This document shows, in pieces, positions 35,904-46,592 of a DNA stretch of 64,000 bases. The DNA lies in NCBI RefSeq assembly GCF_003014675.1, contig NZ_PYAU01000001.1, positions 3,774,940 to 3,838,939 of the forward strand, read 5' to 3'. The stretch is from Labedella gwakjiensis (GTDB lineage Bacteria; Actinomycetota; Actinomycetes; Actinomycetales; Microbacteriaceae). Positions within the stretch are counted from its first letter, which is position 1; each line of letters starts with the position of its first letter. Both the position numbers and the translations under genes were made by a program. The notes beneath the pieces were generated by a model, which saw only the letters and a program-made list of their open reading frames with translations, searched no databases and had not been told where the DNA came from.

Positions 35904-36818
35904 CTATCGTAGGTGCCCGCGCGGCTCCGGGCCTCCACCGAGCCGCTCAGCAGCCCTCCGTCGGATCGACGTGATGGTCACGCCGAGCACAACGAGCACC
36001 CCGCCGAGCACCGTCGGCCAGCCGATCGCGATGCCCACCGCGAGCCCGAGGAGCGCGGTGAAGATGGGCAGGACATTGAGGTACACGCCGGCCGTACTGG
36101 CACCGACCTTCTTCACCGACACGTTCCAGAGCACGAGCGAGAGCACCGACGGGAAGATCGCGATGTAGAGGAGGCCGCCGAGCGCGGCACCGTCGAGCGA
36201 CACTCCCCCGAGCTGCGGCACGGCGAACGGAGCGAGGACCACCGTCGTGATACTCGCCTGCACCGCCGACGCTGTGACCGGGCCGGTGCGCAGCCGGCGC
36301 CCGAGGATCGTGTACGCCGTCCACACGACGACGGCGCCGAGCATCCAGAGGTGTCCCTCGTTCACGTCCGCCCGGAGGAGGGATGCGGGATCGCCGCGGC
36401 TGATCACGACGAGGACGCCCACGAGTGAGATGCCGATGCCGAGCACCCGTCGGCCCCCGACGCGCTCACGGGCGATGAGTCCGGCCACGATCGCGATGAG
36501 AGCCGGGTTGATGGCGCCGACGACGCTCGCGTCCGCGGGGGTCGTGTGTCTCAGGGCCTCGTAGCTGAACACGCAGAAACCGACGAGTCCGAGCCCCGCC
36601 AGCAGCAGGTGGAGCGGCCATTCGCGGAGGGCGTCGCGCCACCGTGGCTTCTCGACCACGATCGCGAGGACGATCAGGAGCGGGGCGGCCGCCGCCCAGC
36701 GGAGGGCGGTGAGGAGGAACGGCGAGACCTGCTCGACGACGACGCTGCCGAAGAGGAAGTTCCCGGCCCAGAAGAGGTTGGCGAGGACGAGGAAGACGTA
36801 GAACCTGCCCATGCGCAC
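35904..36818 (-). CDS. EamA family (DMT superfamily) transporter
   Basis: A 304-residue protein with ten hydrophobic segments arranged as two EamA repeats (FLVLANLFWAGNFLFGS at the start of the first; LWMLGAVVVWTAYTILGRRL at the second). Such proteins export metabolites or amino acids, and the substrate is not readable. TAGCCT stands 6 nt before GTG 36818, supporting that start; ATG 36812 is two codons inside. It is immediately upstream of ychF. Confidence 0.88.
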   Translation of the reverse strand: MRMGRFYVFLVLANLFWAGNFLFGSVVVEQVSPFLLTALRWAAAAPLLIVLAIVVEKPRWRDALREWPLHLLLAGLGLVGFCVFSYEALRHTTPADASVVGAINPALIAIVAGLIARERVGGRRVLGIGISLVGVLVVISRGDPASLLRADVNEGHLWMLGAVVVWTAYTILGRRLRTGPVTASAVQASITTVVLAPFAVPQLGGVSLDGAALGGLLYIAIFPSVLSLVLWNVSVKKVGASTAGVYLNVLPIFTALLGLAVGIAIGWPTVLGGVLVVLGVTITSIRRRAAERLGGGPEPRGHLR

Positions 36819-36939
36819 GAGCCCAGGCTACCGGGGTCGACATGCGTCGATCGGCGACGGTGGGGCCGTCGCGCGCCGGTGCAGACACGGACCCGGTCCG
36901 GCCGGACTCAATGTCGGTGGTGGGTGGTTGAGTTGGCGT

Positions 36940-38475
36940 ATGCATCGGGGGATGCTCGCGGGGGCGGGCCAGACAGTGACAGGCACGGGTGCGCCTGGTG
37001 CAAACGTGCCTGGTGCTCTCGGGTCCGGCACGTCCAGGTCCGGCACGTCTGGATCTGGCACGTCCGGGTCCGGTACCGGGTTGTCAGAGGCAGCCGGGTC
37101 GACTCGGCGCGAGGAAGATCTCAGCTCGCTCGACGTCTCCGTCCTCCTCGAGCGCCTCCTCGAGCTCGATCGCGCGCAGTCCGCGCTCCATGCGCGGTCG
37201 TCGCGGCTGCTCGCGGAGGTGGACCGGAGGGCGTTCGAGGTCGGTGCCGAGCACGTCGTTCTCGATCCGCGAGCCGCCCGGGAGTCGGAACGCGATGCCG
37301 ATCGCGAGGCCGCCGTCCGCGAACAGCTCGGCGCGCGCCTCATCGTCGCCGAGATCGCCGTGGCACGTCGCGTCAGCGAGTCGAGTGTCCGGGCACAGCT
37401 CGACGAGGCGACCCGGCTCGCACGGCTTCCCTCGGCTCTCGCCGCGCTCGACGATGGCGCGATCTCTCCGGCCCACGCCCGCGCGCTCGCCGACGGAGTC
37501 ACCGAGGTTCCGCAGGGCACCGAGTCAGAGTTCGAGCGGCTCGTCCTCCCCACCGCACTGCACGGAACCCCCGCGCAGATCCGACGACGGGCACGGGCAG
37601 TCCGCGAACGACTCCACCCCCTCTCGATCGACATCAGGGCCGCGCGACGTCGGGAGGAGCGCCGTGTCGCATTCGAGGCTGATCGAGACGGCATGGCGTG
37701 GCTCCATCTGTGTGCCCCGTGCGTCGAGGTCCGTGGAGCCTACGAACGCGTCGATGCCGCCGCACGAGCACTCGCCGCCGCCTCGGACGAGCACCGGTCG
37801 ATCGCGCAGATCCGAGCCGACGTCGCGGCCGATCTGCTTCTCCACGGCGATGTCCACGATGCTCCGGCGGAAGAGCACGACTCGAATTCCGGCCGGCACG
37901 ACACACTCGGCACCCAGAGCGCTCGTGACTCGCGGGCAGTGCGCACCCCGGCAGTGTCTCGTGGCTCGCGGCGACCCGCCGGCCGCTACTCGCGCTTCCG
38001 TCCGACCGTGCGTGTGACGGTTCCGGCGCTGACACTGCTCGGACGATCGGAGGAGCCGGCCGTGCTCGAAGGATACGGTCCGATCCCCACGGCCGTCGCC
38101 GAGGATCTCGCCGCATCGGCTCCCTCGTTCCTCCGCATCCTCACCCACCCCGAGACGGGCACCGTCGTGTCGGTGGGCCGCAGCTCCTACGCGGTTCCGG
38201 CCGACCTGAGGCGCCTCGTGCAGCTCCGCGACGTGCGCTGTCGGTTCCCGGGGTGTGAACGCGGCGCCGACCGCTGCGACATCGATCACACACGATCGTG
38301 GGAGCACGGCGGACAGACGTCGCTCGACAATCTCGCCTGCCTGTGTCGCGGACACCATCGCCTCAAGCACCAGACCTCGTGGCAGGTGTCTCGTCCGCCG
38401 GGCACGGGCGCCGCACTCGTGTGGACGAGTCCCCTCGGTCGGACGGTGCGCGACTCCCCCGACCCGCCCTTCTGA
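36940..38475 (+). CDS. DUF222/HNH endonuclease domain protein (13E12 type)
   Basis: A 511-residue protein. A low-complexity N-terminus of about 45 residues (G/S/T repeats) precedes the DUF222 helical domain (about 50-300). A C-terminal HNH nuclease domain follows, with RCRFPGCERGADRCDIDHTR (His-rich betabeta-alpha core) and CLCRGHHRLKH supplying the remaining metal and active-site residues. These proteins are numerous and variable in Actinobacteria and may belong to mobile or defence functions, but none is proved here. ATG 36952 is an alternative start. Confidence 0.85.
   Translation: MHRGMLAGAGQTVTGTGAPGANVPGALGSGTSRSGTSGSGTSGSGTGLSEAAGSTRREEDLSSLDVSVLLERLLELDRAQSALHARSSRLLAEVDRRAFEVGAEHVVLDPRAARESERDADREAAVREQLGARLIVAEIAVARRVSESSVRAQLDEATRLARLPSALAALDDGAISPAHARALADGVTEVPQGTESEFERLVLPTALHGTPAQIRRRARAVRERLHPLSIDIRAARRREERRVAFEADRDGMAWLHLCAPCVEVRGAYERVDAAARALAAASDEHRSIAQIRADVAADLLLHGDVHDAPAEEHDSNSGRHDTLGTQSARDSRAVRTPAVSRGSRRPAGRYSRFRPTVRVTVPALTLLGRSEEPAVLEGYGPIPTAVAEDLAASAPSFLRILTHPETGTVVSVGRSSYAVPADLRRLVQLRDVRCRFPGCERGADRCDIDHTRSWEHGGQTSLDNLACLCRGHHRLKHQTSWQVSRPPGTGAALVWTSPLGRTVRDSPDPPF
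37024..37080 (+). repeat. 15-bp repeats encoding Ser-Gly-Thr-Ser units
   Basis: About 3.8 imperfect copies of TCCGGCACGTCCGGG encode a flexible S/G/T-rich N-terminus of the HNH protein. Confidence 0.7.
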
Positions 38476-38579
38476 CACGACGGCCGACCTGCCGATGATC
38501 GACGCGGCCGTCGACGGACGGGGCCGATCGAGAGATGGCGGCCGAACGCTCGCCGGCCCCACAGGATGCGCCGAGCGGG

Positions 38580-38652
38580 GCTCGGACGGCTCTGCGGGAC
38601 GGCACAGGTTCAAACGGCTCTACGGGACGGCACGGGCTCGGACGGCTCTGCG
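38580..38652. repeat. 28-bp tandem repeat spanning the methyltransferase stop
   Basis: Unit copies lie at 38580-38607, 38608-38635 and 38636-38652 (partial). Core GACGGCTCTGCGGGACGGCA is shared with a few substitutions. The minus-strand stop codon of the methyltransferase (38622-38620) falls inside the second copy, where GCG has become TAC on the plus strand. Confidence 0.85.
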
Positions 38653-39396
38653 TGCGCGGAAGACCTCGGTGACGTACACCATCTCGACGACACCGTCGAC
38701 GGTCGCGTCTTCCACCAGTCGGGAGACGGCGCTCACCATCTCGCTCTGTCGCTCGGGGTCCGCGGTGAGGTACCAGCTCCGCGACCTGATGAGGTCGAGC
38801 ACCTCGTCTCTCGTCATCGTTCGCGACCACGGGAACACCGAGCTTTCGAGCCCGGCGAACTCCGGACCCACCACCGGCGACTCCCCCAGATCCCTGAACG
38901 ACCTCTCGGAGCCGGCGATCTCACCGAACCGACGGATCCACTCGACGCTCTCGTCGCGGATGTTCCAGACGAGCGAGAGAGTTCCACCGGGTCGGAGCAC
39001 GCGCGCCACCTCGGCGCTCGCCCGGACGGGGTCCACCCAATGCCAGGCCTGGGCGACCGTCACGACATCGACCGATGCGTCGTCGAGTGGGAGGTCCTCG
39101 GCACCCGCGACCAGCGCCCGTGCCGCCGGAACCCGTCGACGGAGCACATCGAGCATCGGCCCGGACGGGTCGACCGCCACGACGTCGAGTCCGCGGTCGA
39201 CGAGGGCGCTCGTGAGCTTCCCGGTTCCCGCGCCCAGGTCGAGCACCTGCCGAGCGTCCGGTGCGAGCATCCACTCCACGGCTGCGGCCGGGTAGTCGGG
39301 CCGGGAGGCCTCGTAGATCTCGGCAGCCGCGTCGAAGGAGCGCGCGGCCGTCGCGTGGCGGTCGTCCCCCGCCGTCGATTCGATCGATTCCGTCAT
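38620..39396 (-). CDS. Class I SAM-dependent methyltransferase
   Basis: A 258-residue methyltransferase of the Methyltransf_11/UbiE type. The SAM-binding motif I is QVLDLGAGTGKLTSALVDRG, the acidic end of strand 2 is DVVAVDPSG, motif II is VAGAEDLPLDDASVDVV and the post-motif region is ARVLRPGGTLSLVW. The substrate is unknown. AGGAGGAGG upstream of the ATG gives a strong ribosome binding site. The last residues are encoded within a 28-bp tandem repeat, so the C-terminus may be newly formed. Confidence 0.9.
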   Translation of the reverse strand: MTESIESTAGDDRHATAARSFDAAAEIYEASRPDYPAAAVEWMLAPDARQVLDLGAGTGKLTSALVDRGLDVVAVDPSGPMLDVLRRRVPAARALVAGAEDLPLDDASVDVVTVAQAWHWVDPVRASAEVARVLRPGGTLSLVWNIRDESVEWIRRFGEIAGSERSFRDLGESPVVGPEFAGLESSVFPWSRTMTRDEVLDLIRSRSWYLTADPERQSEMVSAVSRLVEDATVDGVVEMVYVTEVFRARRAVRARAVP

Positions 39397-39576
39397 GTCG
39401 TGACCTCCTCCTGTGAGCTACGTTCTCGTCGCCGCACAGAGGCTGACGAGCGTCGCTCTCGTTCGACGCGCAGCAACGATCCGGGCTCCCCGCCGAGATG
39501 CTTCCCGACCGAGCGTCATGCCCCGTCCCAGCGGGTCTCGACACCGATGTCGGTGGTGTGGCGCACACTCGAGTCT

Positions 39577-40983
39577 ATGGACCCCATCCTCGTACTCGTC
39601 GCGATCCTCGCGCTCGTCGCCGGCGCCGCCATCGGCTTCGTCGTGGGAGGGGCCGCTGTCCGATCCCGCGGGCTGTCGGGTGGGGACGCGGAACTCGTCG
39701 CGGCGCGCGCAGAGGCGTCGGTCTCGGCCATCCGCGCCGCGGAGATCGCGAAGCGATCGGCTCTCGAGGCCGAGCTCGCCGCCATGTCGGCGGCTCTCGA
39801 CGGGGCCCGCGAGCAGCTCGACGCGGAACGATCGGAGCGGGCCGCCCGCGACGAGCGCGAGCGCGACGAGAGGCGCGTCCTCGAAGCACTCGCCCCCGTC
39901 CGCGACACCCTTCAGACCATGCAGCGCACCGTCGCCGAGCTCGAGCAGCAGCGCAGCGAGCAGCTCGGCTCCCTTGCGGAGCAGCTCGCGGCGTCCCGCA
40001 CGTCGGACGAGCAATTGCGAGCCACGACCGAGGCGCTCGCGAGCGCCCTTCGGTCGAACAGCACTCGCGGCGTGTGGGGCGAGACCCAGCTCCGGCGCGT
40101 CGTGGAGGTCGCGGGCCTCACGCAGCACGTCGACTTCGATCTGCAGCACACGATCACGACCGACGGCGGCTCGTTCCGTCCCGACATGGTGGTACGCCTT
40201 CCGGGTGGAGCCGCCATCGCCGTCGACGCCAAGGTGCCACTCGAACACGTGCTCACCGCCTCCAGCATCCCCGCGACGGCCACGGGCGAAGAGGCAGCCA
40301 GGCGGGCGTCGCTCATCGACCGCCACGTCCGCGCCGTCCGGTCCCACGTCGACGCATTGGCGAAGAAGGCCTATTGGCAGGGCTTCGCGTCGAGCCCCGA
40401 GTTCGTGGTGGCCTTCGTGCCGAGCGAGTCGATCCTCTCGGCGGCACTCGAGGCCGACCCGAGCCTGCTCGACTACGCGTTCGGGAAACGGGTGGCTCTT
40501 GCGACCCCCGTCACCCTGTGGTCGGTGCTCAAGACCGTCGCCTCGGCATGGCAGCAGCACGCGGTGACCGACGAGGCGAAGCGATTGTTCCAGCTCGGGT
40601 CGGCGCTGTACGACCGACTCGGCACGCTCGCCGGGCACGCCGATCAACTGCGGCGATCACTCGAGCGCACGGTGGACAGCTACAACCGCTTCGCGAACTC
40701 GCTCGAGACGCGGGTGCTCGTCACGGCCCGGCAGTTCCCCGGCGTCGACGAGACCAAGCTCATCGAGGAGCCGGCCACCATCACCCAATCGCCGCGGAGA
40801 CTGACGGCGGTCGAGTTCGAGGAGGCCCCCCATGGCGGCCCCGTCAACGGAGACGACAGCGCAGCGGCCGCACCGGCCGGCCCGATCACACGGGCGGATT
40901 TCGACGGTCGAGCCGACCTCGAACGCCGCCTCGACGTCGATTCCCCCTCTGAGAGCAGCCGCTCTCCGCGAGGAGCGCGCTGA
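39577..40983 (+). CDS. rmuC: DNA recombination protein RmuC
   Basis: A 468-residue protein with an N-terminal membrane anchor (about 3-25), a long coiled coil (about 45-150), and the RmuC nuclease-like domain (about 150-420) including GVWGETQLRRVVEVAGL, RPDMVVRLPGGAAIAVDAKVPLEH and KKAYWQGFASSPEFVVAFVPSE. The D-K pair of the PD-(D/E)XK-like core is in VDAKVPL. RmuC limits sequence inversions and recombination. CACACT 7 nt before the ATG is a weak leaderless -10. Ends 28 bp from convergent glpX. Confidence 0.93.
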   Translation: MDPILVLVAILALVAGAAIGFVVGGAAVRSRGLSGGDAELVAARAEASVSAIRAAEIAKRSALEAELAAMSAALDGAREQLDAERSERAARDERERDERRVLEALAPVRDTLQTMQRTVAELEQQRSEQLGSLAEQLAASRTSDEQLRATTEALASALRSNSTRGVWGETQLRRVVEVAGLTQHVDFDLQHTITTDGGSFRPDMVVRLPGGAAIAVDAKVPLEHVLTASSIPATATGEEAARRASLIDRHVRAVRSHVDALAKKAYWQGFASSPEFVVAFVPSESILSAALEADPSLLDYAFGKRVALATPVTLWSVLKTVASAWQQHAVTDEAKRLFQLGSALYDRLGTLAGHADQLRRSLERTVDSYNRFANSLETRVLVTARQFPGVDETKLIEEPATITQSPRRLTAVEFEEAPHGGPVNGDDSAAAAPAGPITRADFDGRADLERRLDVDSPSESSRSPRGAR

Positions 40984-41011
40984 GACCAGACGATCCGCGG
41001 GGAAAGCGCCC

Positions 41012-42004
41012 TTAGAGCCAGCGCTCGCGCAGGTGGTCGGCCTGGATGCGCCGGACCGTTCCGGAGTGGCTGCGGAAGATGATGCTGGACGTGCTGACGA
41101 TCGGACCGTTCGTCGAGACGCCGGCGACGAGTTCGCCGTCGGTGACACCCGTCGCCACGAAGAGGGTGTTGTCGCCGGCCACGAGCTCGTCCGCCTCGTA
41201 GACGTAGTCGAACTTCAGCCCAGCGGCCAGGCCCCGCGCGCGCTCCTCGTCGTTCTTCGGCGCGAGCCGGCCCTGGATGAGACCTCCCAGGGCCTTGATC
41301 GCACACGCCGTCGCGACGCCCTCGGGGCTGCCACCGGTTCCGATGCACATGTCCACGCGGTGCGTCGACTGGGCGGCGTTGATCCCGCCGGCCACGTCGC
41401 CGTCGAGCAGCAGGCGTGTGTGCGCGCCGGCCGCGCGGATCTCCTCGATGAGTCCCTCGTGGCGCGGGCGGTCGAGAACGGCCACGCGGATGTCCGCGAC
41501 GGGCTTGCCCTTCGCCTTCGCGAGCTCTCGGATGTTCTCAGCGACGGACTGTTCGAGGTGCACGACCCCGCGGCCCTCCGGCCCCGTGACGATCTTGTCC
41601 ATGTAGAACACGCTCGACGCATCGAGCATCGTGCCGCGGTCGGACACGGCGATCATCGAGATGGCGTTGGGCCGTCCCGTGGCGGTCAGAGACGTGCCGT
41701 CGATCGGGTCGACGGCGATGTCGCACTGGGGACCCGAGCCGTTGCCGACGCGCTCGCCGTTGAACAGCATGGGCGCCTCGTCCTTCTCGCCCTCCCCGAT
41801 CACGACGACGCCGTCGAAGTTGACCGTTCCGAGGAACGTGCGCATGGCGTCGACGGCCGCGCCGTCCGCCCCGAGCTTGTCGCCGCGACCGATGAACGGG
41901 ACGGCGCGGATGGCGGCGGCCTCGGTGGCGCGGACGATCTCGAGCCCGAGGTTCCTGTCGGGGTGCGAGGCGTACGAAGGGGTGTCAGTGGTGACGGTGG
42001 GCAT
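41012..42004 (-). CDS. glpX: Class II fructose-1,6-bisphosphatase
   Basis: A 330-residue GlpX that hydrolyses fructose-1,6-bisphosphate in gluconeogenesis. Metal and substrate motifs are GEGEKDEAPML, DIAVDPIDGTSLTATGRPNA and GTGGSPEGVATACA. In mycobacteria GlpX is the main FBPase, and no class I enzyme is seen here. CGGGAGGA precedes the ATG. It is divergent from the aldolase gene, so enzymes on both sides of fructose-1,6-bisphosphate share a 128-bp control region. Confidence 0.97.
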   Translation of the reverse strand: MPTVTTDTPSYASHPDRNLGLEIVRATEAAAIRAVPFIGRGDKLGADGAAVDAMRTFLGTVNFDGVVVIGEGEKDEAPMLFNGERVGNGSGPQCDIAVDPIDGTSLTATGRPNAISMIAVSDRGTMLDASSVFYMDKIVTGPEGRGVVHLEQSVAENIRELAKAKGKPVADIRVAVLDRPRHEGLIEEIRAAGAHTRLLLDGDVAGGINAAQSTHRVDMCIGTGGSPEGVATACAIKALGGLIQGRLAPKNDEERARGLAAGLKFDYVYEADELVAGDNTLFVATGVTDGELVAGVSTNGPIVSTSSIIFRSHSGTVRRIQADHLRERWL

Positions 42005-42088
42005 GAGTCCTCCCGGAAGCGTTGATCGGCGTGAGCAGTCGAAGCGGGCGGCGGGTACCCGTCTTCGAGCTTACTCGGCCCGCATCAC

Positions 42089-42094
42089 TAGACT
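42089..42094 (+). promoter_or_regulatory. Likely -10 of the aldolase gene
   Basis: TAGACT lies 38 bp before the ATG at 42133, which has its own AAGGAG site, so a short leader is expected. TTCGAG at 42064-42069 is a weak -35. Confidence 0.35.
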
Positions 42095-42132
42095 CGACCC
42101 AAGCAACCCGTTCGACCTCTTAAGGAGCCGTC

Positions 42133-43158
<1,026 letters not shown>

Positions 43159-43196
43159 TCATCCTCTGAGGACCACCGCGTGACCAACGCATGACG

Positions 43197-43222
43197 AAAG
43201 CCCCGGCCTCGGCCGGGGCTTT
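43197..43222. terminator. Bidirectional terminator after fba
   Basis: AAAGCCCCGGC and GCCGGGGCTTT form a perfect 11-bp stem with a 4-nt loop. The A and T flanks give a U-run in both directions. It separates fba (ends 43158) from the convergent DUF6264-type gene (ends 43260). Confidence 0.9.
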
Positions 43223-43259
43223 CCTCGTGGACGGGCGATGAGCCCCGATCGTTCCAGAC

Positions 43260-43883
43260 CTAGGGCGTCGCTCCCGACATCCGCTGGACGTAGTCCAGCA
43301 CCGACGGGTCGATCATCATGGCGGCCCCGACACAGACGAGCAGGATGACGTTCGCAGCGACTCCGACGACGATCGGGATCCACCAGCTCGTCCGTCCTGC
43401 GTTCACTCGGCGCTGCACGATCATCAGGGTGAGGATCCACAGCGCGACGTTCACCACGAGAGCGCCGATACCGAGCACACGCCCGGCCAGCACCGGACCA
43501 TACGGATCGAGGCCGTCGGCTGCGAAGAACTGCGTGATCGCGGCCGGCAGATCAATGAGAGCTGATGACGACGTCAGGATGTTGAAGAGACCCACACCCA
43601 GAAGGGCCCAGCTGGCGAAACGGTCGACGGGCGCACGAACACCGCCGTCTGCGGTCTCCTTCTGCTCCCCGCGCGACTGCTTCGCACGGGTCACCTTCTG
43701 CTCCGCGAGCGTTTCAGGAACGTCCTTCGCCGGAACATCGGCGACGGGCACGGACTCGGCCGCGGCAGCATCGATGGGCACGGCGATGGCCGCGCGCTGC
43801 TCCTCGGGCGTCGCGAGCTCGCCGAACTGGGGCCGTGGGCGCGGAGCCGACGGTGTGCGGTCGTGGTCTGTCTGATTGCTCAC
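43260..43883 (-). CDS. DUF6264 family membrane protein
   Basis: A 207-residue protein. The N-terminal 85 residues are hydrophilic and include [17 protein letters not shown], a motif typical of this Microbacteriaceae family. Four hydrophobic segments follow between about 90 and 198. Function unknown. The GTG start overlaps the ispH stop (GTGA), so it is co-translated with ispH, which may be a hint of envelope or isoprenoid linkage. Confidence 0.75.
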   Translation of the reverse strand: MSNQTDHDRTPSAPRPRPQFGELATPEEQRAAIAVPIDAAAAESVPVADVPAKDVPETLAEQKVTRAKQSRGEQKETADGGVRAPVDRFASWALLGVGLFNILTSSSALIDLPAAITQFFAADGLDPYGPVLAGRVLGIGALVVNVALWILTLMIVQRRVNAGRTSWWIPIVVGVAANVILLVCVGAAMMIDPSVLDYVQRMSGATP

Positions 43884-44944
43884 GAGGAGCGCCTTCCACC
43901 CATGGCACGCGAATCGCGCGCACCGTTGCGATCCGTTCGGAGTTCCTTCGGAAGCGAGAACACGAGGTCCTCTTCGGCCGTCGTGACCTCCTCCACGTCG
44001 GCATAGCCGGCCTCGGCCAGGTCGGCGAGCAGATCACGGACGAGCACCTCGGGAACCGATGCGCCGCTCGTGACGCCGACGGTCTCGACGCCCTCGAACC
44101 ACTCAGGACGAACCTCGCTCGCGTAGTCGACACGATAGGCGGCTCTCGCTCCATACTCCAATGCGACCTCGACGAGGCGGACGGAGTTGGAGGAGTTCGC
44201 GGAGCCCACGACGATGACGAGATCGGAACGATCGGCGATCTTCTTGATGGCCACCTGCCGGTTCTGCGTCGCGTAACAGATGTCGTCAGAGGGCGGATCG
44301 GCGAGGGACGGGAAGCGCTCCCTCAACCGCCTCACCGTCTCCATCGTCTCGTCGACGCTGAGGGTGGTCTGCGAGAGCCACACGACCCGTTCCGGGTCGG
44401 CGACCTCGATGGAGTCCGCAGCCTCCGGTGACGTGACGAGCGTGACGTGATCCGGCGCCTCGCCGGCCGTGCCCTCGACCTCTTCGTGTCCCTCGTGGCC
44501 GATGAGCAGGATCTGATAGTCGTCGCGAGCGAAGCGCGTGGCCTCGCGGTGCACCTTGGTGACGAGCGGGCACGTGGCGTCGATGGCCTGCAGGCCGCGG
44601 TCGGCGGCCGCCGAGACGACAGCCGGGGAGACGCCGTGGGCGCTGAAGACCACGTGAGCGCCCCCGGGAACCTCGTCGACCTCCTCGACGAAGACCGCGC
44701 CCTTCGCCTCGAGGGACGTCACCACGTGCACGTTGTGGACGATCTGCTTACGCACGTACACGGGCGCGCCGTACCGCTCGAGGGCCTTCTCGACCGCGAT
44801 GACGGCGCGGTCGACGCCGGCGCAGTATCCACGGGGTGCGGCCAGGAGGACCCGGCCGGTGCCCGTCGCCGCGGTATCCTTGAGCCGGCCGCGCGGGCTC
44901 GGCACTCGAGGCGTCGGTAGTCCGATGGAAGTGGCGGTCACCAT
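43880..44944 (-). CDS. ispH: 4-hydroxy-3-methylbut-2-enyl diphosphate reductase
   Basis: IspH/LytB of 354 residues, the last enzyme of the MEP isoprenoid pathway. It yields IPP and DMAPP with a [4Fe-4S] cluster. The three cluster cysteines are in [23 protein letters not shown] and [11 protein letters not shown]. The HNxHVV and SAHG segments of the substrate pocket are present. ATG 44944 is the usual call, but TAGAAT ends exactly 6 nt before the next codon, GTG 44941, so a leaderless start at 44941 is equally likely. Confidence 0.97.
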   Translation of the reverse strand: MVTATSIGLPTPRVPSPRGRLKDTAATGTGRVLLAAPRGYCAGVDRAVIAVEKALERYGAPVYVRKQIVHNVHVVTSLEAKGAVFVEEVDEVPGGAHVVFSAHGVSPAVVSAAADRGLQAIDATCPLVTKVHREATRFARDDYQILLIGHEGHEEVEGTAGEAPDHVTLVTSPEAADSIEVADPERVVWLSQTTLSVDETMETVRRLRERFPSLADPPSDDICYATQNRQVAIKKIADRSDLVIVVGSANSSNSVRLVEVALEYGARAAYRVDYASEVRPEWFEGVETVGVTSGASVPEVLVRDLLADLAEAGYADVEEVTTAEEDLVFSLPKELRTDRNGARDSRAMGGRRSS

Positions 44945-45017
44945 CCGATTCTACGGTGGTGCATCCTGAATCTTTCGTGGCACAGGGCTCGACAGGATGC
45001 AAGAGAGGCGACAGACG

Positions 45018-46298
45018 GTGACGGACGCACGGACGCCACGCTTCCCCGGAGGGGACGGCACGACGGCGACAGGAGAGCGCGGCCCGGCGACGGCCGAGTC
45101 GCCGTGGCCGGTCGCGCTGCTCGGAGCGAAGCTCCGGGACTACATCGATCGTCTCGGCACCATCTGGGTCGAGGGACAGATCACGCAGTGGGGCGTCTCG
45201 GGAGGGAACGTCTACGGCAAACTCAAGGACCTCGACGCCGACGCCACGGTCGGCTTCACCGTGTGGTCCTCCGTGCGCGCGAAGATCCCCGCCGACCTGA
45301 AGCAGGGTGACCACGTCGTCGTCCTCATGAAGGCGAACTACTGGCTCAAGGGCGGCAGCCTCACGATGCAGGTCCTCGCGATGAAGCACGTCGGCCTCGG
45401 CGACCTGCTCGAGAGGCTCGAGCGCCTGCGCGCGCAGCTCGCAGACGAAGGACTCTTCGACGCGCGCCGCAAGAAGCCGCTCCCGTTCCTCCCCCACTGC
45501 ATCGGCCTCGTGACAGGCAAGGACTCGGACGCCGAGAATGACGTCCTCCGAAACGCTCAACTGCGATGGCCTCAGGTCGAGTTCCGTGTGGTTCACGCCG
45601 CCGTCCAGGGTGATAGGGCCGTCGGCGAGGTCGTCGCCGCGATCCAGAAACTCGACACCGACCCGGACGTCGACGTCATCGTCGTCGCGCGCGGCGGCGG
45701 CGACTTCCAGAACCTGCTCGCGTTCAGCGACGAGAGGGTCGTGCGCGCTGCGGCCGCAGCGGTCACACCGATCGTCTCGGCCATCGGGCACGAGGCCGAC
45801 CGCCCGCTGCTCGACGACGTGGCGGACCTCCGTGCTTCGACACCGACGGACGCCGCAAAACGCGTCGTCCCGGACGTGACGGAGCAGTCAGCGCTCGTCG
45901 GTCAACTGCGCAGTCGCATCGCCGTGAGACTGAGCGCCATCCTCTCCACCGAGACGCACCGTCTGGACGGTCTCCGGTCGCGGCCGGCACTCGCTCAGCC
46001 GTCGTGGATCATCGACGCGCGGGCTGAGGACCTCACGCGCTACGTCTCGCGCGGTGTCGACCTCGTCGAGCGCGTCGTCGAGAGGCAGGAGCGGTTCGTG
46101 GCCGAGTCCACGTCGCGACTCCGTGCCCTGTCGCCCCAGCGGACACTGGCACGGGGCTACTCGATCACCCAGCGAGCCGACGGTGCGATCGTACGCACGG
46201 CGGCCGACGCCCCCGACTCCGCCGTATTGCGCATCACCACCGCGGACGGCGCGATCGGCGCGGTGTCGACGGGTCCTGCGTCCACAGACGAGCACTGA
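45018..46298 (+). CDS. xseA: Exodeoxyribonuclease VII large subunit
   Basis: A 426-residue large subunit of exonuclease VII, which degrades single-stranded DNA to oligonucleotides. The N-terminal OB fold contains IWVEGQITQWGVSGGNVYGKLKD. The catalytic domain contains IGLVTGKDSDAENDV, VVARGGGDFQNLLAFSDERV and AIGHEADRPLLDDVADLRASTPTDAA. A coiled-coil region follows, then the C-terminal LARGYSI segment. GTG 45018 with AGAGAGG upstream is preferred; ATG 44997 in frame would add 7 residues. xseB follows after 66 bp. Confidence 0.95.
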   Translation: MTDARTPRFPGGDGTTATGERGPATAESPWPVALLGAKLRDYIDRLGTIWVEGQITQWGVSGGNVYGKLKDLDADATVGFTVWSSVRAKIPADLKQGDHVVVLMKANYWLKGGSLTMQVLAMKHVGLGDLLERLERLRAQLADEGLFDARRKKPLPFLPHCIGLVTGKDSDAENDVLRNAQLRWPQVEFRVVHAAVQGDRAVGEVVAAIQKLDTDPDVDVIVVARGGGDFQNLLAFSDERVVRAAAAAVTPIVSAIGHEADRPLLDDVADLRASTPTDAAKRVVPDVTEQSALVGQLRSRIAVRLSAILSTETHRLDGLRSRPALAQPSWIIDARAEDLTRYVSRGVDLVERVVERQERFVAESTSRLRALSPQRTLARGYSITQRADGAIVRTAADAPDSAVLRITTADGAIGAVSTGPASTDEH

Positions 46299-46364
46299 TC
46301 CCGACCTCCCCGGAGCGCGCAGCCGCGGCCGGTTCCCTCGACGCGCCTCGATAGAATGGACACC

Positions 46365-46592
46365 ATGACCACGCCCACCGACGTCGCCGCCCTGAGCTAC
46401 GAGGAGGCCCGCGACGAACTCGTGCGTGTGGTTTCGGAACTCGAGCAGGGTGCGCCAACGCTCGAGCAGTCGCTCGCGCTGTGGGAGCGCGGAGAGGCCC
46501 TCGCCCGGCGCTGCGAGGAATGGCTGCTCGGCGCCAAGAAGCGTCTCGAGGCCGCTCGGTCGGCGGCCCAGCCTCCGACGGATACCGAATGA
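46365..46592 (+). CDS. xseB: Exodeoxyribonuclease VII small subunit
   Basis: A 75-residue helical small subunit needed for exonuclease VII activity, with the signature [43 protein letters not shown] at 46352-46357 ends 7 nt before ATG 46365, which makes 46365 the likely leaderless start rather than ATG 46356. The stop overlaps the next gene by ATGA. Confidence 0.95.
   Translation: MTTPTDVAALSYEEARDELVRVVSELEQGAPTLEQSLALWERGEALARRCEEWLLGAKKRLEAARSAAQPPTDTE

Noticed and set aside
36940..38475. DUF222/HNH gene as part of a defence island or mobile intron
   Set aside because: No neighbouring restriction, phage or intron features; the domain pair is widespread as a solitary gene in Actinobacteria.
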